The notes beneath the pieces are model-generated. The model made no database searches and was not told where the DNA came from. It saw nothing but the letters and a program-made list of their open reading frames with translations. This document shows positions 1 through 8,260 of a stretch of 35,052 bases of DNA, one piece after another; within the stretch, counting starts at the first letter, position 1, and each line of letters opens with the position of its first letter. The stretch covers positions 1-35,052 of the forward strand of contig JADGRJ010000013.1 of assembly GCA_017881025.1 (NCBI GenBank), written 5' to 3'. This DNA is from Rhizobacter sp. GTDB lineage: Bacteria > Pseudomonadota > Gammaproteobacteria > Burkholderiales > Burkholderiaceae_C. A program made the position numbers and the translations under genes.

Positions 1-277
1 TCAGGTGCGGGAACAGCTCGAAGTGCTGGAACACCATGCCGACACGCGCGCGCAGCTTGGGCAGGTCGGTCTTCGGGTCGGCGATCGAGATGCCGTCGAC
101 GACGATGTCGCCCTTCTGGAACGGCTCGAGCGCGTTGACGGTCTTGATCAGCGTCGACTTGCCCGACCCCGACGGACCGCAGACGACGACGACCTCGCCC
201 TTCTGGATCGAGGTCGTGTTGTCGGTGAGCACCTGGAAGGCGCCGTACCACTTCGAGACGTTCTTGATGTCGATCAT
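1..277 (-). CDS. gltL: Glutamate/aspartate ABC transporter ATP-binding protein, partial (runs off left edge)
   Basis: Minus-strand translation MIDIKNVSKWYGAFQVLTDNTTSIQKGEVVVVCGPSGSGKSTLIKTVNALEPFQKGDIVVDG...VGMVFQHFELFPHL; Walker A GPSGSGKST and Q-loop; next to gltK/J/I. Confidence 0.93.
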   Translation of the reverse strand, partial: MIDIKNVSKWYGAFQVLTDNTTSIQKGEVVVVCGPSGSGKSTLIKTVNALEPFQKGDIVVDGISIADPKTDLPKLRARVGMVFQHFELFPHL

Positions 278-302
278 GTCGGATCCTGTGGGCGGGGCAG
301 CG

Positions 303-968
303 TCAACGAATGATGGCGATCTTCTTCTGCAGCTGGCGCACCAGCATCGACAGCGTGAAGCAGATCGCGAAATAGACGACCGCGGCGACGAGGTAGGTCT
401 CGACCGGGCGGTTGAAGTTCTTGCCCGCGACCTCGAAGCCCTTCAGCAGGTCGTAGGCGCCGATCGCGTAGACGAGCGAGGTGTCCTGGAACAGGATGAT
501 GGTCTGCGTGAGCAGCACCGGCAGCATGTTGCGGAAGGCCTGCGGCAGGACGATCAGCTTCATGCATTGCGCGTAGGTCATGCCGACCGCGTAGCCGGCG
601 GCGACCTGCCCCTTCGACACCGACTGGATGCCGGCCCGCATGATCTCCGAGTAGTAGGCCGCCTCGAAGACGGTGAAGGTGATGATCGCCGACACCTCGG
701 CGCCGAGCGGCCGGCCGAGGAGGAGCGGGATCAGCAGGAAGAACCACAGGATCACCATCACCAGCGGGATCGATCGCAGCACGTTCACGTAGGCGGTCGC
801 CGGCATCACGAGCCATGGCTTGCCCGAGAGGCGCATCAGCGCCAGCACGGTACCGAGCGCGATGCCGCCGATCATGGCGATCAAGGTGAGCTCGACCGAG
901 AACGCGAGCCCCTTCAGGATGAAGCTCTGGACGATCTGCCAGTTGAAGAAGCCGAAGTCGAGATTCAT
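303..968 (-). CDS. gltK: Glutamate/aspartate ABC transporter permease
   Basis: ORF MNLDFGFFNWQIVQSFILKGLAFSVELTLIAMIGG...; HisM-type polar amino-acid permease with EAAYYSEIMRAGIQSVSKGQ motif; start taken at 968 rather than the ORF-track 992. Confidence 0.92.
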   Translation of the reverse strand: MNLDFGFFNWQIVQSFILKGLAFSVELTLIAMIGGIALGTVLALMRLSGKPWLVMPATAYVNVLRSIPLVMVILWFFLLIPLLLGRPLGAEVSAIITFTVFEAAYYSEIMRAGIQSVSKGQVAAGYAVGMTYAQCMKLIVLPQAFRNMLPVLLTQTIILFQDTSLVYAIGAYDLLKGFEVAGKNFNRPVETYLVAAVVYFAICFTLSMLVRQLQKKIAIIR

Positions 969-981
969 CGCCGCGGCTCCG

Positions 982-1686
982 TCACTTCGCACCGAGCAGG
1001 CCGGGGACCTGGACGCGCCGCTCGATCAGGGCCGCGAGCCGGTTCACCGTGAACGCCGAGACGAAATAGAGCAGCGTCACCGCCAGGTAGATCTCGACCC
1101 CGCGCGACGTCTCTTCCTGCGCCTGCATCGCGAACATCGTCAGCTCGGCGATCGACACGGCGAACGCGACCGAGGTGTTCTTGATGATGTTCATCGACTC
1201 GCTCGTGAGTGGCGGGATGATGATCCGGAACGCCATCGGCAACAGCACGTAGCGGTAAGTCTGGACGCGGGTGAGGCCGGTGGCGAGGCCCGCGTAGGTC
1301 TGGCCCTTGGGCAGCGACTGGATGCCGGCACGCACCTGTTCGGCGATCCGCGCCGAGGTGAAGAAGCCGAGCGCGAAGACGACCAGCACGAAGCTCGGCA
1401 CGGCGCGGAGCGTGAGGAAGATCGACGGAATGACGTGGTACCAGAGGAAGATCTGGACCAGCAGCGGGATGTTGCGGAACAGCTCGGTCCAGGCGTTGCC
1501 GATGAAGACGAGCAGCCTGCTCGGCGTCGTGCGCAGGATGCCCATCAGCGAGCCGAAGAAGAGGGCGACGATGAGCGCGAGCACGGCGACCGACATCGTC
1601 CAGCCCCACGCCGACATCATCCATTGCAGGTAGGTCTGGCCGCCGCCGGTGTCGTTCAGGAAGACCTGCCAATCCCACTTGCCCAC
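982..1686 (-). CDS. gltJ: Glutamate/aspartate ABC transporter permease
   Basis: MGKWDWQVFLNDTGGGQTYLQWMMSAWGWTMSVA...; polar amino-acid permease with EQVRAGIQSLPKGQ motif; operon order. Confidence 0.92.
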   Translation of the reverse strand: MGKWDWQVFLNDTGGGQTYLQWMMSAWGWTMSVAVLALIVALFFGSLMGILRTTPSRLLVFIGNAWTELFRNIPLLVQIFLWYHVIPSIFLTLRAVPSFVLVVFALGFFTSARIAEQVRAGIQSLPKGQTYAGLATGLTRVQTYRYVLLPMAFRIIIPPLTSESMNIIKNTSVAFAVSIAELTMFAMQAQEETSRGVEIYLAVTLLYFVSAFTVNRLAALIERRVQVPGLLGAK

Positions 1687-1730
1687 GCGTTCTCCCTTTG
1701 CCGGGTCTTCGCGGCGGATGCCGGTGCCCC

Positions 1731-1771
1731 AAAAACGAAACAGCGCGACGCGAAAGGCTCCGCGCCGCGCT
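1731..1771 (-). terminator. Intrinsic terminator/attenuator-like hairpin between gltI and gltJ
   Basis: Arms AGCGCGACGCG (1742-1752) and CGCGCCGCGCT (1761-1771) pair 10/11 around an 8-nt loop; on the minus strand the stem is followed by GTTTCGTTTTT (complement of 1731-1741). Confidence 0.75.
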
Positions 1772-1846
1772 GACCGCCAATGTAAGCAAACTCCGCGCCG
1801 GCCGGCGCTAGGGCTTACCTCAGGCGAAGGCTCGTCTCATGAAGGA

Positions 1847-2755
1847 TCACTTGTCGGCGTATTCCTCGGCCGGCTTGTCGTTCGGATTCGCCCACGCCGC
1901 CTTGGTCATGTCGGAGGCCGGCAGGCCGACCTTCGTGTTGCTCGGCGGGATCGCCTGCATGAACCACTTGTCGTAGAGCTTGGCGACGTCGCCGCTCTTG
2001 ACCATGTTGCGGACGCTGTCGTCGACCGCCTTCCTGAAGGCCGGGTCGTCCTTGCGGTACATGATCGCGATCGGCTCGACCGACAGCACCTCGCCGACGA
2101 TCGCGTAGTCGTTCGGGCTCTTCGACTTCGAGATCAGGCCGGCCAGGATCTGGCCGTCCATGACGAACGCGTCGGCGCGGCCCGACTCGAGCAGCAGAAA
2201 GCTGTCGGAGTGGTCCTTGCCGTTGAGCTCCTTGAAGTCCATGCCGGCGGCGCGCTTGTTCTTGCGCAGCAGCTGCACCGAGGTCGTCCCGGTCGTCGTC
2301 GCGACGGTCTTGCCGTTCAGGTCGGCGATGTTCTTGATGCCCGAGCTCTTCTTGGTGGCGATGCGCACTTCCTCGACGTAAAGCGTCGGCGCGAAGGCGA
2401 CGTCCTTCTGGCGCGTCGCGTTGTTCGTCGTCGAGCCGCACTCGAGGTCGACGGTGCCGTTCTGCACCAGCGGGATGCGGTTCTGCGAAGTGACCGGCTG
2501 GTACTTGGTCTCGAGCTTGGCGAGGCCGAGCTGCTTCTGGATGTCGGCGATGATGCGGGCGCAGACGTCGTAGTGGAAGCCCGTGTACTTGCCATCGCCG
2601 AGCGTGAACGCGAGCGCGCCCGACGACTCGCGGACGCCTTCGGTGATGGCGCCGCTGTCCTTGATCTTCTTCAGCGTGTCTTCGGCATGCGCGGTGCCGG
2701 CGACGGCGAACGCCGCCGCGACGATCGCGATGCCGCTCAGAAACGATTTCTTCAT
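1847..2755 (-). CDS. gltI: Glutamate/aspartate ABC transporter periplasmic substrate-binding protein
   Basis: Signal peptide MKKSFLSGIAIVAAAFAVAGTAHA, then DTLKKIKDSGAITEGVRESSGALAF...GFHYDVC...VDLECGSTTNN; SBP family 3. Confidence 0.94.
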   Translation of the reverse strand: MKKSFLSGIAIVAAAFAVAGTAHAEDTLKKIKDSGAITEGVRESSGALAFTLGDGKYTGFHYDVCARIIADIQKQLGLAKLETKYQPVTSQNRIPLVQNGTVDLECGSTTNNATRQKDVAFAPTLYVEEVRIATKKSSGIKNIADLNGKTVATTTGTTSVQLLRKNKRAAGMDFKELNGKDHSDSFLLLESGRADAFVMDGQILAGLISKSKSPNDYAIVGEVLSVEPIAIMYRKDDPAFRKAVDDSVRNMVKSGDVAKLYDKWFMQAIPPSNTKVGLPASDMTKAAWANPNDKPAEEYADK

Positions 2756-2908
2756 GGGTACTCCTGATGGTTGGAAGCTCGAGGCTGGCCTCGCCGACTA
2801 CAACGAAATTCTAGGCACGACCGCCGACCGCTCGCGCCGGGTTTGCGCCGGACCGAGGGTTTTGCCGGAGGAAGTCGATCGCAACCTCCGTGCCACCGGG
2901 GCACCGGA

Positions 2909-4738
2909 TCAGGCTTCGAGCGCTTCGGCGCTGCTCTGCTGCAGCTGCCACATCTCGGCGTAGCGGTCGCCGCGCGCGACCAGCTCCGCGTGCGTGCCAC
3001 GCTCGACGATCCGGCCCTCCTCCATGACCAGGATCTGGTGCGCGTCGACGACCGTCGACAGGCGATGCGCGATGACGAGCGCCGTGCGGTTCCTCGCCGC
3101 GCTCTGCAGCTCGGCCTGGATCGCCCGCTCGTTGGCCGAGTCGAGCGCCGAGGTCGCCTCGTCGAAGATCATGATCGGCGGGTTCTTGAGCAGGGTGCGG
3201 GCGATCGCGACGCGCTGCTTCTCGCCGCCCGAGAGCTTCAGGCCGCGCTCGCCGACGATCGTGTCGTAGCCCTTCGGCGTCGAGGCGATGAACGAATGGA
3301 TGTGCGCCGAGCGCGCCGCCCCCTCGACGGCCGCACGGTCGGCGCCGGTGCGGCCGTAGGCGATGTTGTATTCGACCGTGTCGTTGAAGAGCACGGTGTC
3401 CTGCGGGACGATGCCGATCGATTCGCGCAGGCTCTTCTGGGTGACGCTGCGGATGTCCTGGCCGTCGATCGAGATGCGGCCCGAGTCGACGTCGTAGAAG
3501 CGGAACATCAGGCGCGCCAGCGTGCTCTTGCCCGAGCCCGAGGGTCCGACCACCGCGACCGTCTTGCCGGCCGGGATCTCGAAGCTCACGCCGTGCAGGA
3601 TCTCGCGGTCGGCGTCGTAGCCGAAGCGGACGTCCGCGAAGCGCACCGCGCCGCCGCGCGCGACCAGCGGCTGGGCATCCGGCGCGTCGGCGATCTCGCG
3701 GTTCTGGCCGAGCAGCGCGAACATCTTCTCCATGTCGATCATCGACTGCTTGATCTCGCGGTAGATGACGCCGAGGAAGTTGAGCGGGATGTAGAGCTGG
3801 ATCATCAGCGCGTTGACGAGCACCAGGTCGCCGAGCGTCATCGTCCCGGCGACGACGCCGGCGGTCGCGCGCCAGACCAGCAGCGTCACCGCCGTCGCGA
3901 TGATCAGGCTCTGGCCGAGGTTGAGCAGCGACAGCGACGTCTGCGACTTGATCGACGCCTTCTCGAGCCGCTGCAGGTTCTCGTCGTAGCGCGCCTGCTC
4001 GAACGGCTCGTTCGAGAAGTACTTGACGGTCTCGTAGTTGAGGAGCGCGTCGAGCGCCTTGGTGTTGGCCTTCGAGTCCTGCTCGTTCATCGCGCGGCGG
4101 AACGCGGTGCGCCATTCGGTGACGCTGACCGTGAAGGCAATGTAGATCACCAGCGCGCCGAACGTGATCGCCGCGAACCAGCCGTCGAACTTGGCCGAGA
4201 GCAGGACGATCACCATCGTGATCTCGACCAGCGTCGGCAGGATGTTGTAGATCGTGTAGTTGAGGAGCGACTGGATCGAGCGCGAGCCGCGCTCGATGTC
4301 GCGCGACACGCCGCCGGTCTGGCGCTCGAGGTGAAAGCGCAGGCTGAGCGCGAGCAGGTGCTCGAACGCCTCGAGCGAGACTCGCCGCGCGATCCGCGCC
4401 GCGACCGGATAGAAGAGGAACTCTCGCATCTCGGTGAAGAGCGTGATCGAGACGCGGAGCGCGCCGTAGGCGAGCAGGATCGCGACCGGCACGACGAGCG
4501 CGCTGCGCGGGTCGCCGGGCTTGAGCGCGAGCGCGTCGACCAGGCTCTTCAGGACCAGCGGCACGCCGATGTTGGCGAGCTTGGCCGCGATCAGGCAGGC
4601 GAGCGCGACGAGCACGCGCCAGCGCCAGGCCCAGACGTAGGGGACGAGCTTGGCGAGCGTCCGCCAGTCGGACCGGGGCCGATCCTCGCGTGCGGCGGCC
4701 GCGGCGGGCGGTGGCGAGGAAAGGGCGGCGTGTCGCAT
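2909..4738 (-). CDS. ABC transporter ATP-binding protein/permease, ATM1/HMT1 type
   Basis: Half-transporter: TM region followed by NBD with GPSGSGKST, LKLSGGEKQRVAIARTLLKNPPIMIFDEATSALD; N-terminal RTLAKLVPYVWAWRWRVLVALACLIAAKLANIGVPLVLKSLVDAL typical of ATM1-like exporters. Start placed at MRHAALSS (4738). Confidence 0.9.
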   Translation of the reverse strand: MRHAALSSPPPAAAAAREDRPRSDWRTLAKLVPYVWAWRWRVLVALACLIAAKLANIGVPLVLKSLVDALALKPGDPRSALVVPVAILLAYGALRVSITLFTEMREFLFYPVAARIARRVSLEAFEHLLALSLRFHLERQTGGVSRDIERGSRSIQSLLNYTIYNILPTLVEITMVIVLLSAKFDGWFAAITFGALVIYIAFTVSVTEWRTAFRRAMNEQDSKANTKALDALLNYETVKYFSNEPFEQARYDENLQRLEKASIKSQTSLSLLNLGQSLIIATAVTLLVWRATAGVVAGTMTLGDLVLVNALMIQLYIPLNFLGVIYREIKQSMIDMEKMFALLGQNREIADAPDAQPLVARGGAVRFADVRFGYDADREILHGVSFEIPAGKTVAVVGPSGSGKSTLARLMFRFYDVDSGRISIDGQDIRSVTQKSLRESIGIVPQDTVLFNDTVEYNIAYGRTGADRAAVEGAARSAHIHSFIASTPKGYDTIVGERGLKLSGGEKQRVAIARTLLKNPPIMIFDEATSALDSANERAIQAELQSAARNRTALVIAHRLSTVVDAHQILVMEEGRIVERGTHAELVARGDRYAEMWQLQQSSAEALEA

Positions 4739-4802
4739 CGGCAAGCGGTCGGCGGAGTGATTGATGGAAGAATCGGCCGGTCGCCGCTTCGAGTGGAGCA
4801 AT

Positions 4803-5237
4803 ATGCCCGAGTTTTCAGGCGAGGACGCCCTCGCCGTCGTGTCCGGCATCGCGCCGCTGCAGCTGCCGAGCGATCGCCATCTGGCGATGCGGACGATGCC
4901 GATGCCCGCCGACGCGAACGGCAACGGCGACATCTTCGGCGGCTGGATCATGGCCCAGGTCGACATCGCCGGCGCCGTCCTTCCGGCCAGGATCGCGAAA
5001 GGGCGGATCGCCACCGTCGCCGTCAACCAGTTCGTCTTCAAGCAGCCGGTCTCGATGGGCGACCTGCTCAGCTTCTACGTTCGCGTCGAGCGGATCGGCC
5101 GGACCTCGGTGACGGTCAACGTCGAGGTCTTCGCCGAGCGCAATCCGGCCGACCTGCACGTCGTCAAGGTGACCGAGGCCAACCTCACCTACGTCGCGAT
5201 CGACATGAACGGCCGGCCGCGGCCGATCCCGAAATGA
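4803..5237 (+). CDS. Acyl-CoA thioesterase, YciA-like hotdog fold
   Basis: MPEFSGEDALAVV...RTMPMPADANGNGDIFGGWIMAQVDIAGAVLPARIAKGRIATVAVNQFVFKQPVSMGDLLSFY; GNGDIFGGWIMAQVD signature. Confidence 0.9.
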   Translation: MPEFSGEDALAVVSGIAPLQLPSDRHLAMRTMPMPADANGNGDIFGGWIMAQVDIAGAVLPARIAKGRIATVAVNQFVFKQPVSMGDLLSFYVRVERIGRTSVTVNVEVFAERNPADLHVVKVTEANLTYVAIDMNGRPRPIPK

Positions 5238-5285
5238 CCTGAGCGACCGATCCGGACGCCAACAAGAAGACTCGAGGAGACGACG

Positions 5286-6488
5286 ATGAGCGATGCCCGC
5301 GCCGGCGCCGACGCCCTGTTCATCCTGCTCGGCGCGATCATGGTGCTGGCGATGCACGGCGGCTTCGCGTTCCTCGAGCTCGGCACGGTGCGGGCGAAGA
5401 ACCAGGTCAACGCGCTGGTCAAGATCATGGTCGACTTCGCCGTCTCGACCGTCGCCTATTTCTTCGTCGGCTACGCCGTCGCCTACGGCACCCACTTCTT
5501 CACCGGCGCCGATGCGCTCTCGGCGAAGAACGGCTACGAGCTGGTGAAGTTCTTCTTCCTCCTCACCTTCGCGGCGGCGATCCCGGCGATCGTCTCGGGC
5601 GGCATCGCCGAGCGCTCGCGCTTCGGGCCGCAGCTGGTCGCCACGGCGGTGCTCGTCGGCCTGGTCTACCCGCTCTTCGAAGGCGTCGCCTGGAACGGCA
5701 ACTTCGGCATCCAGGCCTGGATCAAGTCCGTCGCCGGCGCCGAGTTCCACGATTTCGCCGGCAGCGTCGTCGTTCACGCGGTCGGCGGCTGGGTCGCGCT
5801 CGCCGCCGTGCTCCTGCTCGGCGCGCGCAGCAACCGCTACCGCAAGGACGGCGCGGTGAGCGCGCATCCGCCGTCGAGCATTCCCTTCCTCGCCCTCGGC
5901 GCCTGGATGCTCACCGTCGGCTGGTTCGGCTTCAACGTGATGAGCGCGCAGACGCTCGACAAGATCTCGGGCCTCGTCGCGGTCAACTCGCTGATGGCGA
6001 TGGCGGGCGGAACGATCGTCGCCACGCTCGTCGGCCGCAACGACCCCGGCTTCGTCCACAACGGGCCGCTCGCCGGCCTGGTCGCCGTCTGCGCCGGCTC
6101 CGACGTGATGCATCCGCTCGGCGCGCTCGCCACGGGCGGCACGGCGGGGGCGATCTTCGTGCTGCTGTTCACCCTGACGCAGAACCGCTGGAAGATCGAC
6201 GACGTGCTCGGCGTCTGGCCCCTGCACGGCCTGTGCGGCGCCTGGGGCGGCGTCGCCGCCGGCGTCTTCGGCCAGGCCGCGCTCGGCGGCCGCGGCGGCG
6301 TCGCGATCGGCGCCCAGCTCGCCGGCACCGCGCTTGGCATCGCCTGGGCGTTCGCGAGCGGCCTGGCCGTCTACGGCGCGTTGCGCGTGGCGGTCGGCCT
6401 GCGCCTCTCGCAGGAAGACGAGTTCGCCGGCGCCGACCTCGCGATCCACAAGATCGGTGCCACGCCCGACCGCGAGGCGAGCTGGTAG
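5286..6488 (+). CDS. amt: Ammonium transporter (Amt family)
   Basis: MSDARAGADALFILLGAIMVLAMHGGFAFLELGTVRAKNQVNALVKI...GGIAERSRFG...DFAGSVVVHAVGGW...DDVLGVWPLHGLCGAWGG; twin-His regions present. Confidence 0.93.
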   Translation: MSDARAGADALFILLGAIMVLAMHGGFAFLELGTVRAKNQVNALVKIMVDFAVSTVAYFFVGYAVAYGTHFFTGADALSAKNGYELVKFFFLLTFAAAIPAIVSGGIAERSRFGPQLVATAVLVGLVYPLFEGVAWNGNFGIQAWIKSVAGAEFHDFAGSVVVHAVGGWVALAAVLLLGARSNRYRKDGAVSAHPPSSIPFLALGAWMLTVGWFGFNVMSAQTLDKISGLVAVNSLMAMAGGTIVATLVGRNDPGFVHNGPLAGLVAVCAGSDVMHPLGALATGGTAGAIFVLLFTLTQNRWKIDDVLGVWPLHGLCGAWGGVAAGVFGQAALGGRGGVAIGAQLAGTALGIAWAFASGLAVYGALRVAVGLRLSQEDEFAGADLAIHKIGATPDREASW

Positions 6489-6542
6489 GAACGAGTGCGA
6501 ACGGCAGCCGCCGCCCGCGCGGCAGGCAGGGGCGCAATGTCA

Positions 6543-6572
6543 CCCGGGCGCCGAACCCTCGCTACGCCCGGG
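6543..6572. repeat. Inverted repeat CCCGGGCG-N14-CGCCCGGG downstream of amt
   Basis: Perfect 8-bp arms 6543-6550 and 6565-6572; no T-tract, so at most a Rho-dependent or bidirectional stop/processing hairpin. Confidence 0.4.
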
Positions 6573-6731
6573 CATGTCGTCGCCGGGCACCGGCGCGTCG
6601 ACGGCGAAGCGCCAGGTCGCGCCGTCCGAGACGATGCGGGACTTCGGCGAGACGCTGGCGAAGAGCGGCGTCGGCGGCGTGCCGAGCGACTCGACGATAC
6701 GAGTGACCGTGACGTCAGCGGCGCGGTGCGC

Positions 6732-7469
6732 TCATGGCCACGGCAGCGCCGCGACGTGCGCGGCGAGCGCCTCGCCGCAGGCGCGGTAAACCGGCTCGCC
6801 GGGATGAAAGCCGTCGCTCGCCATGCCGGCGACGTCGAGCTCGAGCGCGAAAGTCGCGTGCGAGACGTCGCTGCGCGTCGCCGCCCAGCGCGCTAGCGCG
6901 GCGTCGTGCCGGCGCGCGTCGCCGCCCATCACCCACCGCAGCGGCTCGGGCAGGAGCGGGAAGCGGTGCATCGGCGGCAGCGGCGCGAAGACGACGTGGC
7001 GAACACCGGCCGGGCCGAGCAGCCAGTCGGCGAGCGCGGCGCGGTCGCGCAGCGCGCGCCGCGTCGTCACCTGGTCGATGACGTCGTTGACGCCGGTGAT
7101 GACGACGGCGACGTCGGCAGCGAACGGCGCGGCGTCGACGAGCAGGTCGTGGACGCCGCGCGTGGTGAGGCCCGTGCGCGCGCGCAACGCCCATTCGATG
7201 CGCCGGCCGGTCGTGCGGTGCAGCGTTCGCACCAAGTGGCCGACGACGGCCTGTTCCTGGCGGGCGACGCCGACGCCGGCCGCCGAAGAATCACCGGCGA
7301 CGAGAAGCCGGAGCGCCGACGCGGCGGCATCGCCGAGCACGCCGTCGCGCGCACCCTCGGCCTCGGGAAGCACCGGCGCGCGGCGACGCGTCGCGACCGC
7401 CTGCGCGACGAGCAGCGGTGCGAGCGCGACCTTGACAGCGAGCGCCCGCAGCGGGTGGCCGGCGCGCAC
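6732..7469 (-). CDS. SGNH/GDSL-type hydrolase
   Basis: RLLVAGDSSAAGVGVARQEQAVVGHLVRTL...VVITGVNDVIDQV...DGFHPGEPVYRACGEALAAHV: block I GDS, block III GxND, block V DxxH. Probable GTG start at 7469, overlapping the upstream gene end. Confidence 0.8.
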   Translation of the reverse strand: MRAGHPLRALAVKVALAPLLVAQAVATRRRAPVLPEAEGARDGVLGDAAASALRLLVAGDSSAAGVGVARQEQAVVGHLVRTLHRTTGRRIEWALRARTGLTTRGVHDLLVDAAPFAADVAVVITGVNDVIDQVTTRRALRDRAALADWLLGPAGVRHVVFAPLPPMHRFPLLPEPLRWVMGGDARRHDAALARWAATRSDVSHATFALELDVAGMASDGFHPGEPVYRACGEALAAHVAALPWP

Positions 7470-7473
7470 GTCG

Positions 7474-8235
7474 TCAGAAGCGCGAAAAGTCGGGCTTGCG
7501 CTTCTCGAAGAAGGCACTGAACGCTTCCTTGGCCTCGGGAGTCTGGAGGCGCGCGCCGAAGGCCTGTCCCTCGATACGAATCGTCTCGAGCAACGCTTCA
7601 GCGCGATGGCGGCGCAGCAGCCGCTTGGTCTCGCGCACGGCGCCCGGCGGCAAGGTGTTGAAGCGCTCGGCGACGCGGCGCGCGTGCTTGACGACTTCGC
7701 TCGCCGGCAAGACCGCGTTGGCGATGCCGAACTCGACCGCATCGGCGCCGCTGAACGGGTCGCCGAGGAGCAGCTTCTCGGCGGCGCGCGCGTTGCCCAT
7801 CAGCTGCGGCACGATCAGGCTCGACCCGAACTCGGGAACGAGGCCGAGGCTCACGAACGGCATCGCCAGGCGCGCTTCGTCGGCGACGTAGACGAAGTCG
7901 CAGTGCAGCAGCATCGTCGTGCCGATGCCGATCGCCGCGCCGGTCACGGCGGCGACGACCGGCTTGTCGCAGCCCATCAGCGCCTTCATGAAGGCGAACG
8001 AAGGCGCCTCCTCGAGGCTGGCCGGGCGCTTGACGAAGTCGTCGATGTCGTTGCCGGAGGTGAAGATGCCGGGCTGACCGGTGATCAATACCGCGCGCAC
8101 CGCGTCGTCTTCGCGCGCCGCGTCGAACGCCGCGGCGAGCTGCGTATACATCGCCCCGGTGATCGCGTTCTTCTTCTCGGGGCGAGCGATCTCGATCGTC
8201 GCCACGCCGTTCAGGGTCGCCGTCTTGATGGTCAT
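7474..8235 (-). CDS. Enoyl-CoA hydratase/isomerase
   Basis: MTIKTATLNGVATIEIARPEKKNAITGAMYTQLAAAFDAA...GNDIDDFV...AAVTGAAIGIGTTMLLHCDFVYVADEARLAMPF; crotonase family. Confidence 0.92.
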   Translation of the reverse strand: MTIKTATLNGVATIEIARPEKKNAITGAMYTQLAAAFDAAREDDAVRAVLITGQPGIFTSGNDIDDFVKRPASLEEAPSFAFMKALMGCDKPVVAAVTGAAIGIGTTMLLHCDFVYVADEARLAMPFVSLGLVPEFGSSLIVPQLMGNARAAEKLLLGDPFSGADAVEFGIANAVLPASEVVKHARRVAERFNTLPPGAVRETKRLLRRHRAEALLETIRIEGQAFGARLQTPEAKEAFSAFFEKRKPDFSRF

Positions 8236-8260
8236 GCCGGTCTCCTGCGTCGTGCCCGGT

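Noticed and set aside
161-175. TTGATCAGCGTCGA resembling an Fnr box
   Set aside because: Inside gltL coding sequence and the second half-site does not match.
2806-2812. TAGAAT (minus strand) as a gltI -10 box
   Set aside because: Good -10 match but no recognisable -35 at 16-18 bp; not enough to call a promoter.
4738-4803. Very short (about 65 bp) divergent gap between the ABC exporter and thioesterase genes
   Set aside because: Tight but unremarkable in a compact genome; no clear operator or promoter motif recognised.
2771-5242. Very long ORFs opposite real genes (e.g. 2771-5242 + 823 aa, 12243-15044 + 933 aa, 12382-15552 - 1056 aa, 9483-11705 + 740 aa, 32523-34520 + 665 aa)
   Set aside because: Arg/Asp/His/Ala-rich translations, antisense or frame-shifted to well-recognised genes; typical spurious ORFs in high-GC DNA.
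5286-6488. Possible unusual Amt variant (WPLHG instead of typical VHG context)
   Set aside because: Aligns with the normal DDPVGAxxVHGxxGxWG region of Amt proteins; conserved His retained, so an ordinary Amt.
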